Shown: in pieces, positions 1 through 6,070 of the stretch
Numbering within the stretch: position 1 is the stretch's first letter
Layout: each line of letters starts with the position of its first letter
Origin: Campylobacterales bacterium
Lineage (GTDB): Bacteria; Campylobacterota_A; Desulfurellia; JAADFJ01
Length of the DNA: 6,070 bases
NCBI GenBank assembly: GCA_027080125.1
Contig: JALWSW010000113.1
Span: 1 to 6,070, forward strand
Reading direction: 5' to 3'
Made by a program: the position numbers and the translations under genes
The notes under the pieces: model-generated
What the model was told of the DNA's origin: nothing
Databases searched by the model: none
Seen by the model: only the letters and a program-made list of their open reading frames with translations

Positions 1-1
1 T

Positions 2-1114
2 ATGAATCGTTTTTTTGATATTTTGGGCAGAACTTTCAGCGGTATAATAATATTATCAACTAAAGAATTTAAAATTATCACAAGAGATCGTCTTACTTTG
101 ATACTTGCATTTGCCGCTCCTTTTGCCGCCTACATTCTTTTTATATACGGCTTGTCATTGGATGTCAGAAATATCCCTGTCAGCATTATCAATCAGGATA
201 AAAGCAATATCTCAAGAGAGCTGATAGATGAGATAACAAAAACCGGCTATTTCAGGATCTGCAGAAACGAGCAGCCGCCAAAGAACGGTATTCTGAGGCT
301 TAGCAGCAGTTGCAGAGGTACATTATGGATTCCGGTTGATTTTTCCAAGCGTCTAATCGGTGGAGCGCCTCTTTTTTTGGCTATAGACGGGACATATCCG
401 TTAAGGGCTCAAACCGTTGAAGGATATATGCAAGGTATGATTAACCATTTCAACCTAAAGATAAATCCCGGTATTTCTCTGCCTCTGGACTTGAGAACCC
501 GAAGCTGGTTCAATGAAGATCTTGAATCTGCCAATTTTATTGTTCCCGGAACGCTTGTTTCAACGCTTATGTTCTATCCGGCGCTTTTATCGGTGCTCTC
601 TTTGGTAGGCGAAAAAGAATCCGGTTCCATAATAAATCTTAAGATTGCACCGATAAATCGCTTTTCGATAATAATGGGCAAGTCGATTCCTTATACAGTT
701 GTCTCTTTTGTCTCCGCTTTGACGATGTTTGTCTTTGCAATTGCCATAGGAATCCCGTTCAGAGGCAATCTGACCACCTATCTTCTAATGCTTTTTCTGT
801 ATGTTGCATCTACGGTTCAGATCGGAATTTTTATTTCAAATCTGACAAACAACTCGGTTTCGGCGGTTTTTATAACCTCTATCCTGACAATTCTTCCGGC
901 GTATCTTTATTCGGGATTTTTTATACCGATAAATAGTATGGGTGTGAGCGGACAGATTATGAGCTATCTTTCCTCCGCCGGAGCGTTTATGAAAATTACA
1001 AGGGCTGAATTCCTCAAAGGTCCCGGTTTTGTCCGGTTCTCCGATCAGATTTATCTGATTTGTTTTTTGATTACCCTGTTTATTGCCAATATTTTTCTTT
1101 TTAGAAAGCGATGA
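2..1114 (+). CDS. ABC-2 type transporter permease (first of a tandem pair)
   Basis: Integral inner-membrane subunit of an ABC exporter of the YbhS/YbhR/YhhJ type (ABC-2 family), which exports small hydrophobic compounds or drugs. The 370 residues show one N-terminal membrane helix (about 31-53). A large extracytoplasmic domain follows (about 54-175). It ends in the family's W-[FY]-N...VPG segment (W169, N171, VPG 181-183). About five more helices follow, near 182-203, 228-250, 257-278, 285-309 and 347-367. After the first of these comes a cytoplasmic EKESGSI stretch (204-210), a variant of the family's EKERGT coupling motif. The extracytoplasmic domain has two cysteines (C87, C104) that could form a disulfide; this is inference. 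The ATG lies one base inside the window, so no ribosome binding site is visible and the true start could be further upstream. The stop overlaps the next gene as ATGA. No ATPase subunit is present here, and the substrate cannot be told from sequence. Confidence 0.88.
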   Translation: MNRFFDILGRTFSGIIILSTKEFKIITRDRLTLILAFAAPFAAYILFIYGLSLDVRNIPVSIINQDKSNISRELIDEITKTGYFRICRNEQPPKNGILRLSSSCRGTLWIPVDFSKRLIGGAPLFLAIDGTYPLRAQTVEGYMQGMINHFNLKINPGISLPLDLRTRSWFNEDLESANFIVPGTLVSTLMFYPALLSVLSLVGEKESGSIINLKIAPINRFSIIMGKSIPYTVVSFVSALTMFVFAIAIGIPFRGNLTTYLLMLFLYVASTVQIGIFISNLTNNSVSAVFITSILTILPAYLYSGFFIPINSMGVSGQIMSYLSSAGAFMKITRAEFLKGPGFVRFSDQIYLICFLITLFIANIFLFRKR

Positions 1115-2217
1115 AGATTCTTTTTGAGCTTATCAGAAAAGAGTATATTCAATTTCTGCGCGATACTTTGCTTGTCATAGTGGTGCTCTATCTGTTTACA
1201 ATCGATATATATACAGCCGGTACCGGTTTTAATATGGATGTAAAAAATGTAAAACTGGCGGTTCTTGATTATGACCGCTCGATTGTGAGCGCCGATTATA
1301 TCTCGCATCTCAGAAAACCATATTTTTCCGTTATCAGAGTAAAAAGTTTGAAGGAGGCAAAAGCGTATGTAACAGACGGAAAGGCAACGCTTCTGCTTGT
1401 GATACCGGATAGATTTGCCGATATAAAAAGCGGAAAGCAGGTAAAGCTGCAACTGATAGCCGATGGAACAAACTCAAGCTATGCAACCATTGCCATAAGC
1501 TATCTTGAAGCGATAAGCTACAATTACAGTCGGAAAATTTTGTTTGGCTTCAATCAACACAACAGATTGCGCTATGTTAACCTCATAAGTAGAACATTTT
1601 ACAATAAAAATCGCTCAAGCCCCTGGTTTATGGGGATAACCGAGCTTTTGTCGGTGATTACGCTTGTTTCTGTCTTGCTTCCCGCAACTGCCCTGGTCAA
1701 AGAAAAGGAACGTGGCACCATAGAGCAACTGATGGTTGCTCCGCTTGCTCCGCTTTATATTGTTTCGGCAAAAATTATTTCGATGGTTTTATTATCTCTG
1801 CTTTTCAGCTTTATCAGTCTTTATATTGTTGTTGTGCCGATACTTCAGATTCCATTTCGCGGTTCATTATTGCTTTTTATGATTGTCAGCGCGATCTATA
1901 CTATGGCAACAACCGGAATTGCGCTGTTTTTATCTACGCTGGCAAAAAATGTCTCCCAACTCGTTCTTATGATTATAATTGTTATTGTTCCTCTGCTTTT
2001 TCTTTCCGGTTCTTGGGCTGATCCTATTGCAATGCCTCCTGTTATGAGAAGTTTAACCTATTTTTCACCTCTGAGATATTATCTTGATTTAAGTTACGGA
2101 ATTATACTCAAAGGGTTTGGAACCGGTGAGCTTGCCGGGCAGTTTGCGGGTCTATTTGCCATTGCTTCGTCATTTTTTGCCGCAGGGGTTCTTATATTCA
2201 GAAAGAATTTCGGTTAG
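1111..2217 (+). CDS. ABC-2 type transporter permease (second of a tandem pair)
   Basis: Second inner-membrane permease of the same ABC exporter, 368 residues, probably forming a heterodimer with the preceding product. The fold is the same. There is an N-terminal helix (about 18-36) and an extracytoplasmic domain (about 37-172). A helix at about 175-195 runs into a textbook ABC-2 coupling motif, EKERGTIEQL (198-207), followed by MVAP. Further helices lie near 217-242, 252-275, 282-300 and 343-363. The FSPLRYY segment (318-324) before the last helix is typical of this family. Unlike its partner it lacks the VPG signature before helix 2, having SSPWFMG instead, so the two halves are diverged paralogues rather than a recent duplication. 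The start codon overlaps the upstream stop (ATGA) and only a weak purine-rich AGAAAG precedes it, which suggests translational coupling. The partner ATPase is outside the window and the substrate is unknown. Confidence 0.88.
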   Translation: MKILFELIRKEYIQFLRDTLLVIVVLYLFTIDIYTAGTGFNMDVKNVKLAVLDYDRSIVSADYISHLRKPYFSVIRVKSLKEAKAYVTDGKATLLLVIPDRFADIKSGKQVKLQLIADGTNSSYATIAISYLEAISYNYSRKILFGFNQHNRLRYVNLISRTFYNKNRSSPWFMGITELLSVITLVSVLLPATALVKEKERGTIEQLMVAPLAPLYIVSAKIISMVLLSLLFSFISLYIVVVPILQIPFRGSLLLFMIVSAIYTMATTGIALFLSTLAKNVSQLVLMIIIVIVPLLFLSGSWADPIAMPPVMRSLTYFSPLRYYLDLSYGIILKGFGTGELAGQFAGLFAIASSFFAAGVLIFRKNFG

Positions 2218-2303
2218 CGGTAATAGAGAGTTATTGAATTTGTATTATTCTTGTATAAAATGTCGGCATATTTGTTGAAATATTTTCAAAAACAAGAGGT
2301 GCT
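2218..2303 (+). promoter_or_regulatory. Intergenic leader of hom with a weak promoter candidate
   Basis: This is the only gap between the permease pair and hom. It is AT-rich and holds a TATAAA at 2254-2259 that could serve as a -10 box. The matching -35 is poor: TTATTG at 2231-2236 with 17-base spacing, or TTGAAT at 2234-2239 with only 14. A short AT-rich inverted repeat, TTGAAA/TTTCAA around a TAT loop (2275-2289), lies just before the ribosome binding site. That site, AGAGGT (2295-2300), ends three bases before the ATG, which is a short spacing. I see no terminator hairpin with a T-run after the permease, and no recognisable threonine or methionine attenuator or riboswitch. A promoter here is inferred mainly from the change in function between the flanking genes. 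Confidence 0.25.
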
Positions 2304-3593
2304 ATGAAACCGGTTAGAATTGGAATTGCAGGTTTGGGAACCGTTGGCTCCGGGGTTGCCAGAATACTTGTGGAAAACAAAGAGGACATCCGAAGGCATA
2401 TCGGTTTTCCTCTGGAGCTCACTCGCATTGCAACGCTTGATAAAAGCCGCTTTGCACCCTCAGGCATAGACCATCTCATAACCAGCAAACTTGATTCGTT
2501 ATTAAAAGATGATATCGATATTGTCGTTGAGACCATAGGGGGAACCACAACCGCTAAAACGTTTATAGAGTCTGCACTCAGGCAAAAGGCAGTTGTAACC
2601 GCCAACAAGGCGCTTCTTGCCCAATACGGTATGGATCTCATAAAAATTGCCCGCAAACATAAGACCGAACTTGCCTTCGAGGCATCGGTTGCCGGAGGCA
2701 TTCCGATAATCAGGGTGCTAAAAGAGGGGCTTTCCTCGGATGAGATTATTTCGGTAAAAGGCATAGTCAACGGAACGGCTAATTTTGTTCTCTCCAGAAT
2801 GCTTTCCGAACATCAGGAGTTTGCCGATGCACTGAAGTTTGCCCAGGAATCCGGTTTTGCCGAGCGTGACCCCTCTTTTGATGTAGATGGGATAGATTCG
2901 GCTCACAAGGCTGCTATTATCGCGCTTACAGCATTTGGATATCCTGCAAAATTCAGTGACGTGTGGTATGAGGGGATAAGCAAAATCACATATCAGGATC
3001 TTAAAACGGCTTACGATCTTGATTATAAAATCAAGCTGATTGCCACGGTCAAAAAAGAAAACGATCAATTGGATATAAGGGTACATCCTGCTATGATAAG
3101 CTCGAGCGATTTTCTTGCAAAAACCGACGGGGTATATAATGCCATAACGGTAAGGGGAAAATATTCCGGGAAAACCACCTATGTTGGTAAAGGCGCCGGG
3201 TCACATCCGACGGCAAATAGTATTGTTGCCGATCTTATGGATATTGCAAAAAGAATAAAATATGGCGGCTTCGGAACCGTTTTTCCGTCCGGGTTTGACA
3301 GATTGTCCGATTTCAAAATTAAACAAAAGGAAACTCTTAATCTGAAATACTATCTGAGATTCAGTGCCGTTGATGAACCCGGGGTTCTTTCTAAGATAAG
3401 CGGCATACTGGGTGAGAACGGCATAAGCATACATTCGATGATTCAGGTAGGCAGAAGCGGAAACGGTTTTGTTCCGCTTATAATTATGACACATTCAGCT
3501 CTTGAAAGTTCGGTTCAAAAGGCGCTTTCTAAAATAGACAGGCTTGATGTTATTGCCAAGCCAACCGTTTTGATAAGAATTATCGATGAATAA
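2304..3593 (+). CDS. hom: Homoserine dehydrogenase with C-terminal ACT domain
   Basis: Cytoplasmic enzyme reducing L-aspartate 4-semialdehyde to L-homoserine with NAD(P)H, the branch point toward threonine and methionine. The N-terminal Rossmann domain opens with GLGTVGSG (10-17). Further cofactor and substrate motifs are TANK (99-102, with K102) and ASVAGGIP (127-134). The catalytic domain has GIVNGTANF (153-161), FDVDGIDSAHKAA (192-204), with family-conserved D194 and K202 as the probable catalytic lysine, and YVGKGAGSHPTANS (293-306). A C-terminal ACT domain (about 349-429, with DEPGVLSKISGILGENGISI at 357-376) is the usual site of allosteric feedback, generally by threonine; regulation here is inferred from the family. 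The length of 429 residues matches the monofunctional ACT-bearing class. No aspartokinase domain is fused. The ATG sits directly before the first beta strand and follows an AGAGGT ribosome binding site, so the start is well supported. Its end overlaps argH by 8 bases. Confidence 0.96.
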   Translation: MKPVRIGIAGLGTVGSGVARILVENKEDIRRHIGFPLELTRIATLDKSRFAPSGIDHLITSKLDSLLKDDIDIVVETIGGTTTAKTFIESALRQKAVVTANKALLAQYGMDLIKIARKHKTELAFEASVAGGIPIIRVLKEGLSSDEIISVKGIVNGTANFVLSRMLSEHQEFADALKFAQESGFAERDPSFDVDGIDSAHKAAIIALTAFGYPAKFSDVWYEGISKITYQDLKTAYDLDYKIKLIATVKKENDQLDIRVHPAMISSSDFLAKTDGVYNAITVRGKYSGKTTYVGKGAGSHPTANSIVADLMDIAKRIKYGGFGTVFPSGFDRLSDFKIKQKETLNLKYYLRFSAVDEPGVLSKISGILGENGISIHSMIQVGRSGNGFVPLIIMTHSALESSVQKALSKIDRLDVIAKPTVLIRIIDE

Positions 3594-5400
3594 TCAGCTT
3601 TGGGGCGGCAGATTCAGCAAAAAACCGTCCGAAATTATGAAACGATTCAACGCATCGATAAATTACGACAAACGTCTGGCATATGAGGATATCACCCAGT
3701 CTATCGCTCATGTTAATATGCTTGCGAAATGCAAAATTATCAGCAAGTTTGAAAAGGACGAAATAGTAGATGGTTTGAAACAGATAGAAAAGGAGATAAG
3801 CTCAGGAAGATTTTCTTTCAGCATCGAAGACGAGGATATTCATATGAATATCGAGCGACGGCTGATTGAGCTAAAAGGTGAAACGGCAAAAAAGATTCAT
3901 ACAGCCAGAAGCAGAAATGATCAGGTTGCAACCGATTTCAGGCTTTTTGCAAAAAAGGCTTCAAGCGCAATTATCAAAACCATTATACGACTTCAACAGA
4001 CTATTATAAGTCTGGCAAAAGAGAATACCGGTTTGATAATGCCCGGATTTACGCATCTTCAGCATGCCCAACCTCTGCTTGTGTCTCATTGGTTTATGGC
4101 ATACTTTGAGATGCTTTCCCGCGATATCGAGCTGTTTTTTATAAGCCTGAAGGCTTCAGATAGCTTGCCTTTGGGCGCTTGTGCCCTTGCTGGAACCTCT
4201 TTTCCGATTGACAGGAGCTATACTCAGAAGGCTTTGAGATTTTCCAGGTTATCCAATAACTCCATAGATGCGGTCTCAGACAGGGATTTTGCAATCGATT
4301 TTCTTTATGCAGCAGCTATTTGCGGTATGCATCTTTCAAGACTTTCAGAAGAGCTTATACTCTTTTCGACATCTGAATTTGGTTTTGTGAGGCTTTCGGA
4401 GGAGTACAGCACCGGTTCTTCCATAATGCCGCAGAAACGCAATCCCGATTCGCTTGAACTGATAAGGGGCAAAACCGGCAGATTATACGGAAATCTCGTC
4501 TCACTTTTGACCGTTATGAAATCGCTTCCGCTTGCCTATGACAAAGATATGCAGGAGGATAAAGAGCCGCTGTTTGACAGTTTCGATACAATAAGCGGTA
4601 TGCTTGAGATAATGAGCGGGGTTCTATCCTCTCTTGTTTTCGATAAAAATGCACTGAATCAATCGTTGAAAAAGGAGTTTATCACTGCAACGGATTTGGC
4701 CGATTATCTTGCAAAAAAGGGGATTCCTTTTCGCAAGGCACACAAAATTACCGGCGAGATTGTGAAATATCTGGAATCTACCGGCAAAGATTTTGAAACT
4801 GCAACCGTAGATGAGTTGAAAAGATTTTCCGATGCAATCGAAGATGATATAAGAAATTACCTTTTGATCGAGAATTCGGTAAACTCACGCACCAGCTACG
4901 GAGGAACAGCCTCATCTCAGGTTAAACTTCAAATAAAAAAAGCGGAAAAAGCAGCAAAGCGGCAGCAGCAGAGACTGGAATTTTCATATTTTTACAATAG
5001 ATTGTCTCCAAAACCTACCGTTGATGCAATTGTTGAAAAAGAGGGTAAAGTTCTTCTGATAAAAAGAAAAAATGAACCGTTCGGATGGGCATTGCCGGGT
5101 GGATTTATAGAATATGGCGAATCAGCCGAAGCGGCGGTTTTAAGGGAACTCAAGGAGGAAACCGGACTTGATACGCTCAAGCTTAGGCAATTCAAGGTAT
5201 ATTCATCTCCGGAAAGAGACAAAAGAATTCACACTATAAGCGTGGTATTTGTCGTTGAAACCACTGGCAAAGCAGTTGCAGGTGATGATGCAAAATCGCC
5301 TCAATGGTTTGCTCTTGATAATCTGCCTGAGTTGGCATTTGATCATGAAAAGATTCTTAAGGATTATCGCTTGACAAATTCTCGGTCGGGGTCAAAATAG
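3586..5400 (+). CDS. argH: Argininosuccinate lyase fused to a C-terminal NUDIX hydrolase domain
   Basis: A 604-residue cytoplasmic protein, against about 460 for ordinary ArgH. Residues 1 to about 460 form a complete argininosuccinate lyase, which splits argininosuccinate into arginine and fumarate. Motifs are LWGGRF (5-10), HTARSRNDQ (105-113), THLQHAQP (156-163, bearing the general acid/base histidine), SDRDFAIDFL (231-240) and the fumarase-superfamily signature GSSIMPQKRNPD (277-288) with its catalytic serine loop. SYGGTA (437-442) is the normal ArgH C-terminal motif. A charged, glutamine-rich linker (about 451-465) leads to a full NUDIX domain (about 476-594). Its box has every key residue: G506, E512, R520, E521, E524, E525, G527. 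The PTVDAIVE opening and GDDAK...QWF segment resemble ADP-ribose or nucleotide pyrophosphatases; the substrate is unproven. No stop, frameshift or in-frame ATG lies at the junction. The start is inside the end of hom with only a weak Shine-Dalgarno, implying translational coupling. Confidence 0.95.
   Translation: MNNQLWGGRFSKKPSEIMKRFNASINYDKRLAYEDITQSIAHVNMLAKCKIISKFEKDEIVDGLKQIEKEISSGRFSFSIEDEDIHMNIERRLIELKGETAKKIHTARSRNDQVATDFRLFAKKASSAIIKTIIRLQQTIISLAKENTGLIMPGFTHLQHAQPLLVSHWFMAYFEMLSRDIELFFISLKASDSLPLGACALAGTSFPIDRSYTQKALRFSRLSNNSIDAVSDRDFAIDFLYAAAICGMHLSRLSEELILFSTSEFGFVRLSEEYSTGSSIMPQKRNPDSLELIRGKTGRLYGNLVSLLTVMKSLPLAYDKDMQEDKEPLFDSFDTISGMLEIMSGVLSSLVFDKNALNQSLKKEFITATDLADYLAKKGIPFRKAHKITGEIVKYLESTGKDFETATVDELKRFSDAIEDDIRNYLLIENSVNSRTSYGGTASSQVKLQIKKAEKAAKRQQQRLEFSYFYNRLSPKPTVDAIVEKEGKVLLIKRKNEPFGWALPGGFIEYGESAEAAVLRELKEETGLDTLKLRQFKVYSSPERDKRIHTISVVFVVETTGKAVAGDDAKSPQWFALDNLPELAFDHEKILKDYRLTNSRSGSK
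5371..5398 (+). promoter_or_regulatory. nuoA: Possible nuo promoter inside the 3' end of argH
   Basis: A perfect consensus -35 hexamer TTGACA (5371-5376) is followed after 16 bases by CAAAAT (5393-5398), which matches four of six bases of the -10 consensus. It would give a leader of roughly 120 bases for nuoA. Against it, the -10 is weak and the site overlaps coding sequence, where TTGACA can occur by chance. A TATTAT at 5466-5471, closer to nuoA, is an alternative -10 but has no good -35. This is a candidate only. Confidence 0.25.
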
Positions 5401-5429
5401 GTGCGATTTGTAAAATAAAAATAAATAAG

Positions 5430-5454
5430 AGTCAGTTCGAATTCGAAGCGGACT
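5430..5454 (+). repeat. Imperfect inverted repeat around a TTCGAATTCGAA palindrome
   Basis: A perfect 12-base palindrome (5436-5447) is flanked by AGTC (5430-5433) and GACT (5451-5454), giving two short stems separated by an internal loop. It lies in the argH-nuoA gap. No run of T follows, so it is a poor intrinsic terminator. It could be a protein-binding operator or chance. The bases are directly visible; any role is inference. Confidence 0.35.
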
Positions 5455-5457
5455 GCT

Positions 5458-5482
5458 GCTATATCTATTATATATAGATAGC
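5458..5482 (+). repeat. AT-rich inverted repeat in the nuoA leader
   Basis: TATCTAT (5462-5468) and ATAGATA (5474-5480) are exact inverted arms around a 5-base loop. GCT (5458-5460) and AGC (5480-5482) can extend the pairing if two left-arm bases bulge out. It lies about 40 bases before the nuoA start. Such a stem is weak because it is nearly all A and T. It could be an operator, an mRNA leader structure, or low-complexity sequence. Confidence 0.35.
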
Positions 5483-5512
5483 TTAACGGCATAGAAGCTG
5501 TATTTTGCTTAC

Positions 5513-5517
5513 AGGAG
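5513..5517 (+). promoter_or_regulatory. nuoA: Ribosome binding site of nuoA
   Basis: AGGAG is placed six bases before the ATG at 5524. It is a strong, well-spaced Shine-Dalgarno, so it fixes the nuoA start over the later in-frame ATGs at codons 8 and 21. Confidence 0.8.
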
Positions 5518-5523
5518 AGTGTT

Positions 5524-5874
5524 ATGAGTGGTTATGGAGAGGTTATGGTTGCCTTTATTCTCTTTTCTGTAATTTTTGCAGGAATGGTGATTATGTCAAG
5601 GATGCTTGCTCCGAAAAATCCGTATAAGGAAAAACTTGATCTGTATGAATGCGGCTCCCCTATTCTGCAAGGCGGATATAAAATGGATATCAAATATTAT
5701 CTGCTTGCCATCATGTTTACGCTTTTCGATATAGAGATTCTTTTTGTTGTTCCCTGGAGTGTATATGCAAGAGGGCTTGGAATAATCGGATTTATAGAGG
5801 TATCTGTTTTTATAATACTGCTTTTTGCCGGTTATATCTATGCTTATGTTAAGGGGGCATTGAAATGGCAGTAG
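5524..5874 (+). CDS. nuoA: NADH-quinone oxidoreductase subunit A
   Basis: Small membrane-arm subunit of respiratory complex I (ND3/NdhC homologue). It sits at the junction of the membrane and peripheral arms, near the quinone site. The 116 residues match the usual length of about 115-150. Three membrane helices are visible at about 8-27, 59-79 and 88-109. The loop between helices 1 and 2 carries the hallmark YECG (41-44), whose cysteine C43 corresponds to the ND3 loop cysteine that reports conformational state in mitochondrial complex I. Helix 2 contains the conserved FDIE acidic motif (68-71). The C-terminal KGALKW (110-115) is also typical. It is the first nuo gene, preceded by a 123-base gap and a strong ribosome binding site, so it probably opens the operon. 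Its last 10 bases overlap nuoB. Confidence 0.97.
   Translation: MSGYGEVMVAFILFSVIFAGMVIMSRMLAPKNPYKEKLDLYECGSPILQGGYKMDIKYYLLAIMFTLFDIEILFVVPWSVYARGLGIIGFIEVSVFIILLFAGYIYAYVKGALKWQ
5851..5857 (+). promoter_or_regulatory. nuoB: Ribosome binding site of nuoB within nuoA
   Basis: AAGGGGG, seven bases before the ATG at 5865, lies inside the last codons of nuoA. It supports the overlapping start of nuoB rather than a later ATG. Confidence 0.65.
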
Positions 5875-6070
5875 AGAATGCATTTATCACAACAAAACTT
5901 GACAAACTTGTAAGCTGGGGAAGACGCTCGTCTTTATGGCCGATGACCTTCGGACTTGCCTGTTGCGCCATTGAAATGATGGCAACAGGTGCCTCGCGCT
6001 TTGATCTTGACCGCTTCGGGATTATCTTTCGAGCATCTCCGAGACATTCCGATGTTATGATTATAGCCGG
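5865..6070 (+). CDS. nuoB: NADH-quinone oxidoreductase subunit B, N-terminal part (cut by window edge)
   Basis: Peripheral-arm subunit of complex I (PSST/NdhK homologue) that carries the terminal iron-sulfur cluster N2, which passes electrons to quinone. Only 68 full codons are present and the gene runs off the right edge with no stop. The product begins MAVENAFITTKLDKLVSW and contains WPMTFGLACCAIEMM (25-39). The tandem cysteines C33-C34 are two of the four N2 ligands; the other two lie beyond the window. It continues with ASRFDLDRFG (43-52) and RASPRHSDVMIIAG (56-69). H61 stands where the family usually has glutamine (SPRQ). The start is chosen from the AAGGGGG site and the normal NuoB N-terminal length. 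It overlaps nuoA by 10 bases, so the two are co-transcribed. Confidence 0.96.
   Translation, partial: MAVENAFITTKLDKLVSWGRRSSLWPMTFGLACCAIEMMATGASRFDLDRFGIIFRASPRHSDVMIIA

Noticed and set aside
1051..1452. Minus-strand open frame of 133 codons across the permease junction
   Set aside because: It lies opposite two well-supported permease genes, matches no family I recognise, and has a low-complexity basic composition. It is a shadow frame.
2231..2770. Minus-strand open frame of 179 codons opposite the start of hom
   Set aside because: The sense strand encodes an unmistakable homoserine dehydrogenase. The antisense product is serine-rich without domain motifs, as expected of a shadow.
2718..3494. 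Two further minus-strand open frames opposite hom
   Set aside because: Both are opposite conserved catalytic and ACT-domain codons and show no family motif.
4900..5010. Argh-NUDIX junction as a frameshift or lost-stop pseudogene
   Set aside because: Both domains are complete with intact catalytic motifs and the frame is continuous, so there is no sign of decay. Only a read-level error could change this.
4992..5222. Minus-strand open frame opposite the NUDIX domain
   Set aside because: The sense frame has a perfect NUDIX box here. The antisense product is a low-complexity serine-rich shadow.
5371..5395. TTGAC...GTCAA inverted repeat at the end of argH as a terminator
   Set aside because: The arms are only five bases, the loop is long, and no T-run follows. 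It is not a convincing intrinsic terminator.
5430..5454. Intrinsic terminator between argH and nuoA
   Set aside because: The stems are short and broken by an internal loop, and the downstream bases are mixed rather than a T-run.
5596..5883. Minus-strand open frame opposite nuoA
   Set aside because: nuoA is certain from its YECG and FDIE motifs. The opposite frame has no recognisable content.
1..6070. Defence system, mobile element, CRISPR array or phage genes
   Set aside because: All six genes are recognised housekeeping or transport families. There are no transposase, integrase, spaced repeat or toxin-antitoxin signals.

Overview
The window holds six protein-coding genes, all on the + strand, packed with little spare DNA. 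They are two ABC-2 type transporter permeases, homoserine dehydrogenase (hom), argininosuccinate lyase (argH) carrying an in-frame C-terminal NUDIX domain, and the first two genes of a respiratory complex I operon (nuoA, and nuoB cut by the right edge). I see no tRNA, rRNA, CRISPR array, insertion sequence or phage gene. The DNA is moderately AT-rich. The gene content and the NuoA/NuoB complex I point to a Gram-negative bacterium. A deltaproteobacterial, Nitrospirota-like or Deferribacterota-like lineage is a plausible guess, but this is a low-confidence impression from gene style, not a determination.

Layout. Positions 2-2217 carry a membrane export module: two paralogous permeases joined by an ATGA overlap. 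The partner ATPase, and any HlyD-type adaptor, is not in the window and probably lies upstream. A gap of 86 bases with a weak promoter-like sequence leads into a biosynthetic pair. This is hom (2304-3593) and argH-NUDIX (3586-5400), which overlap by 8 bases and are probably translationally coupled. A gap of 123 bases containing two imperfect inverted repeats precedes nuoA (5524-5874). nuoB starts inside the end of nuoA.

How the genes relate. Hom commits aspartate semialdehyde to threonine and methionine, and ArgH performs the last step of arginine synthesis, releasing fumarate. Both draw on aspartate, which may explain the pairing. The nuo genes start a separate transcription unit for NADH or ferredoxin-linked respiration. 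The permeases are functionally unrelated to the rest.

The most notable observation is the argH-NUDIX fusion: a full-length lyase followed, without stop, frameshift or plausible internal start, by a complete NUDIX hydrolase domain with an intact catalytic box. The rest of the window looks like ordinary core-genome content.
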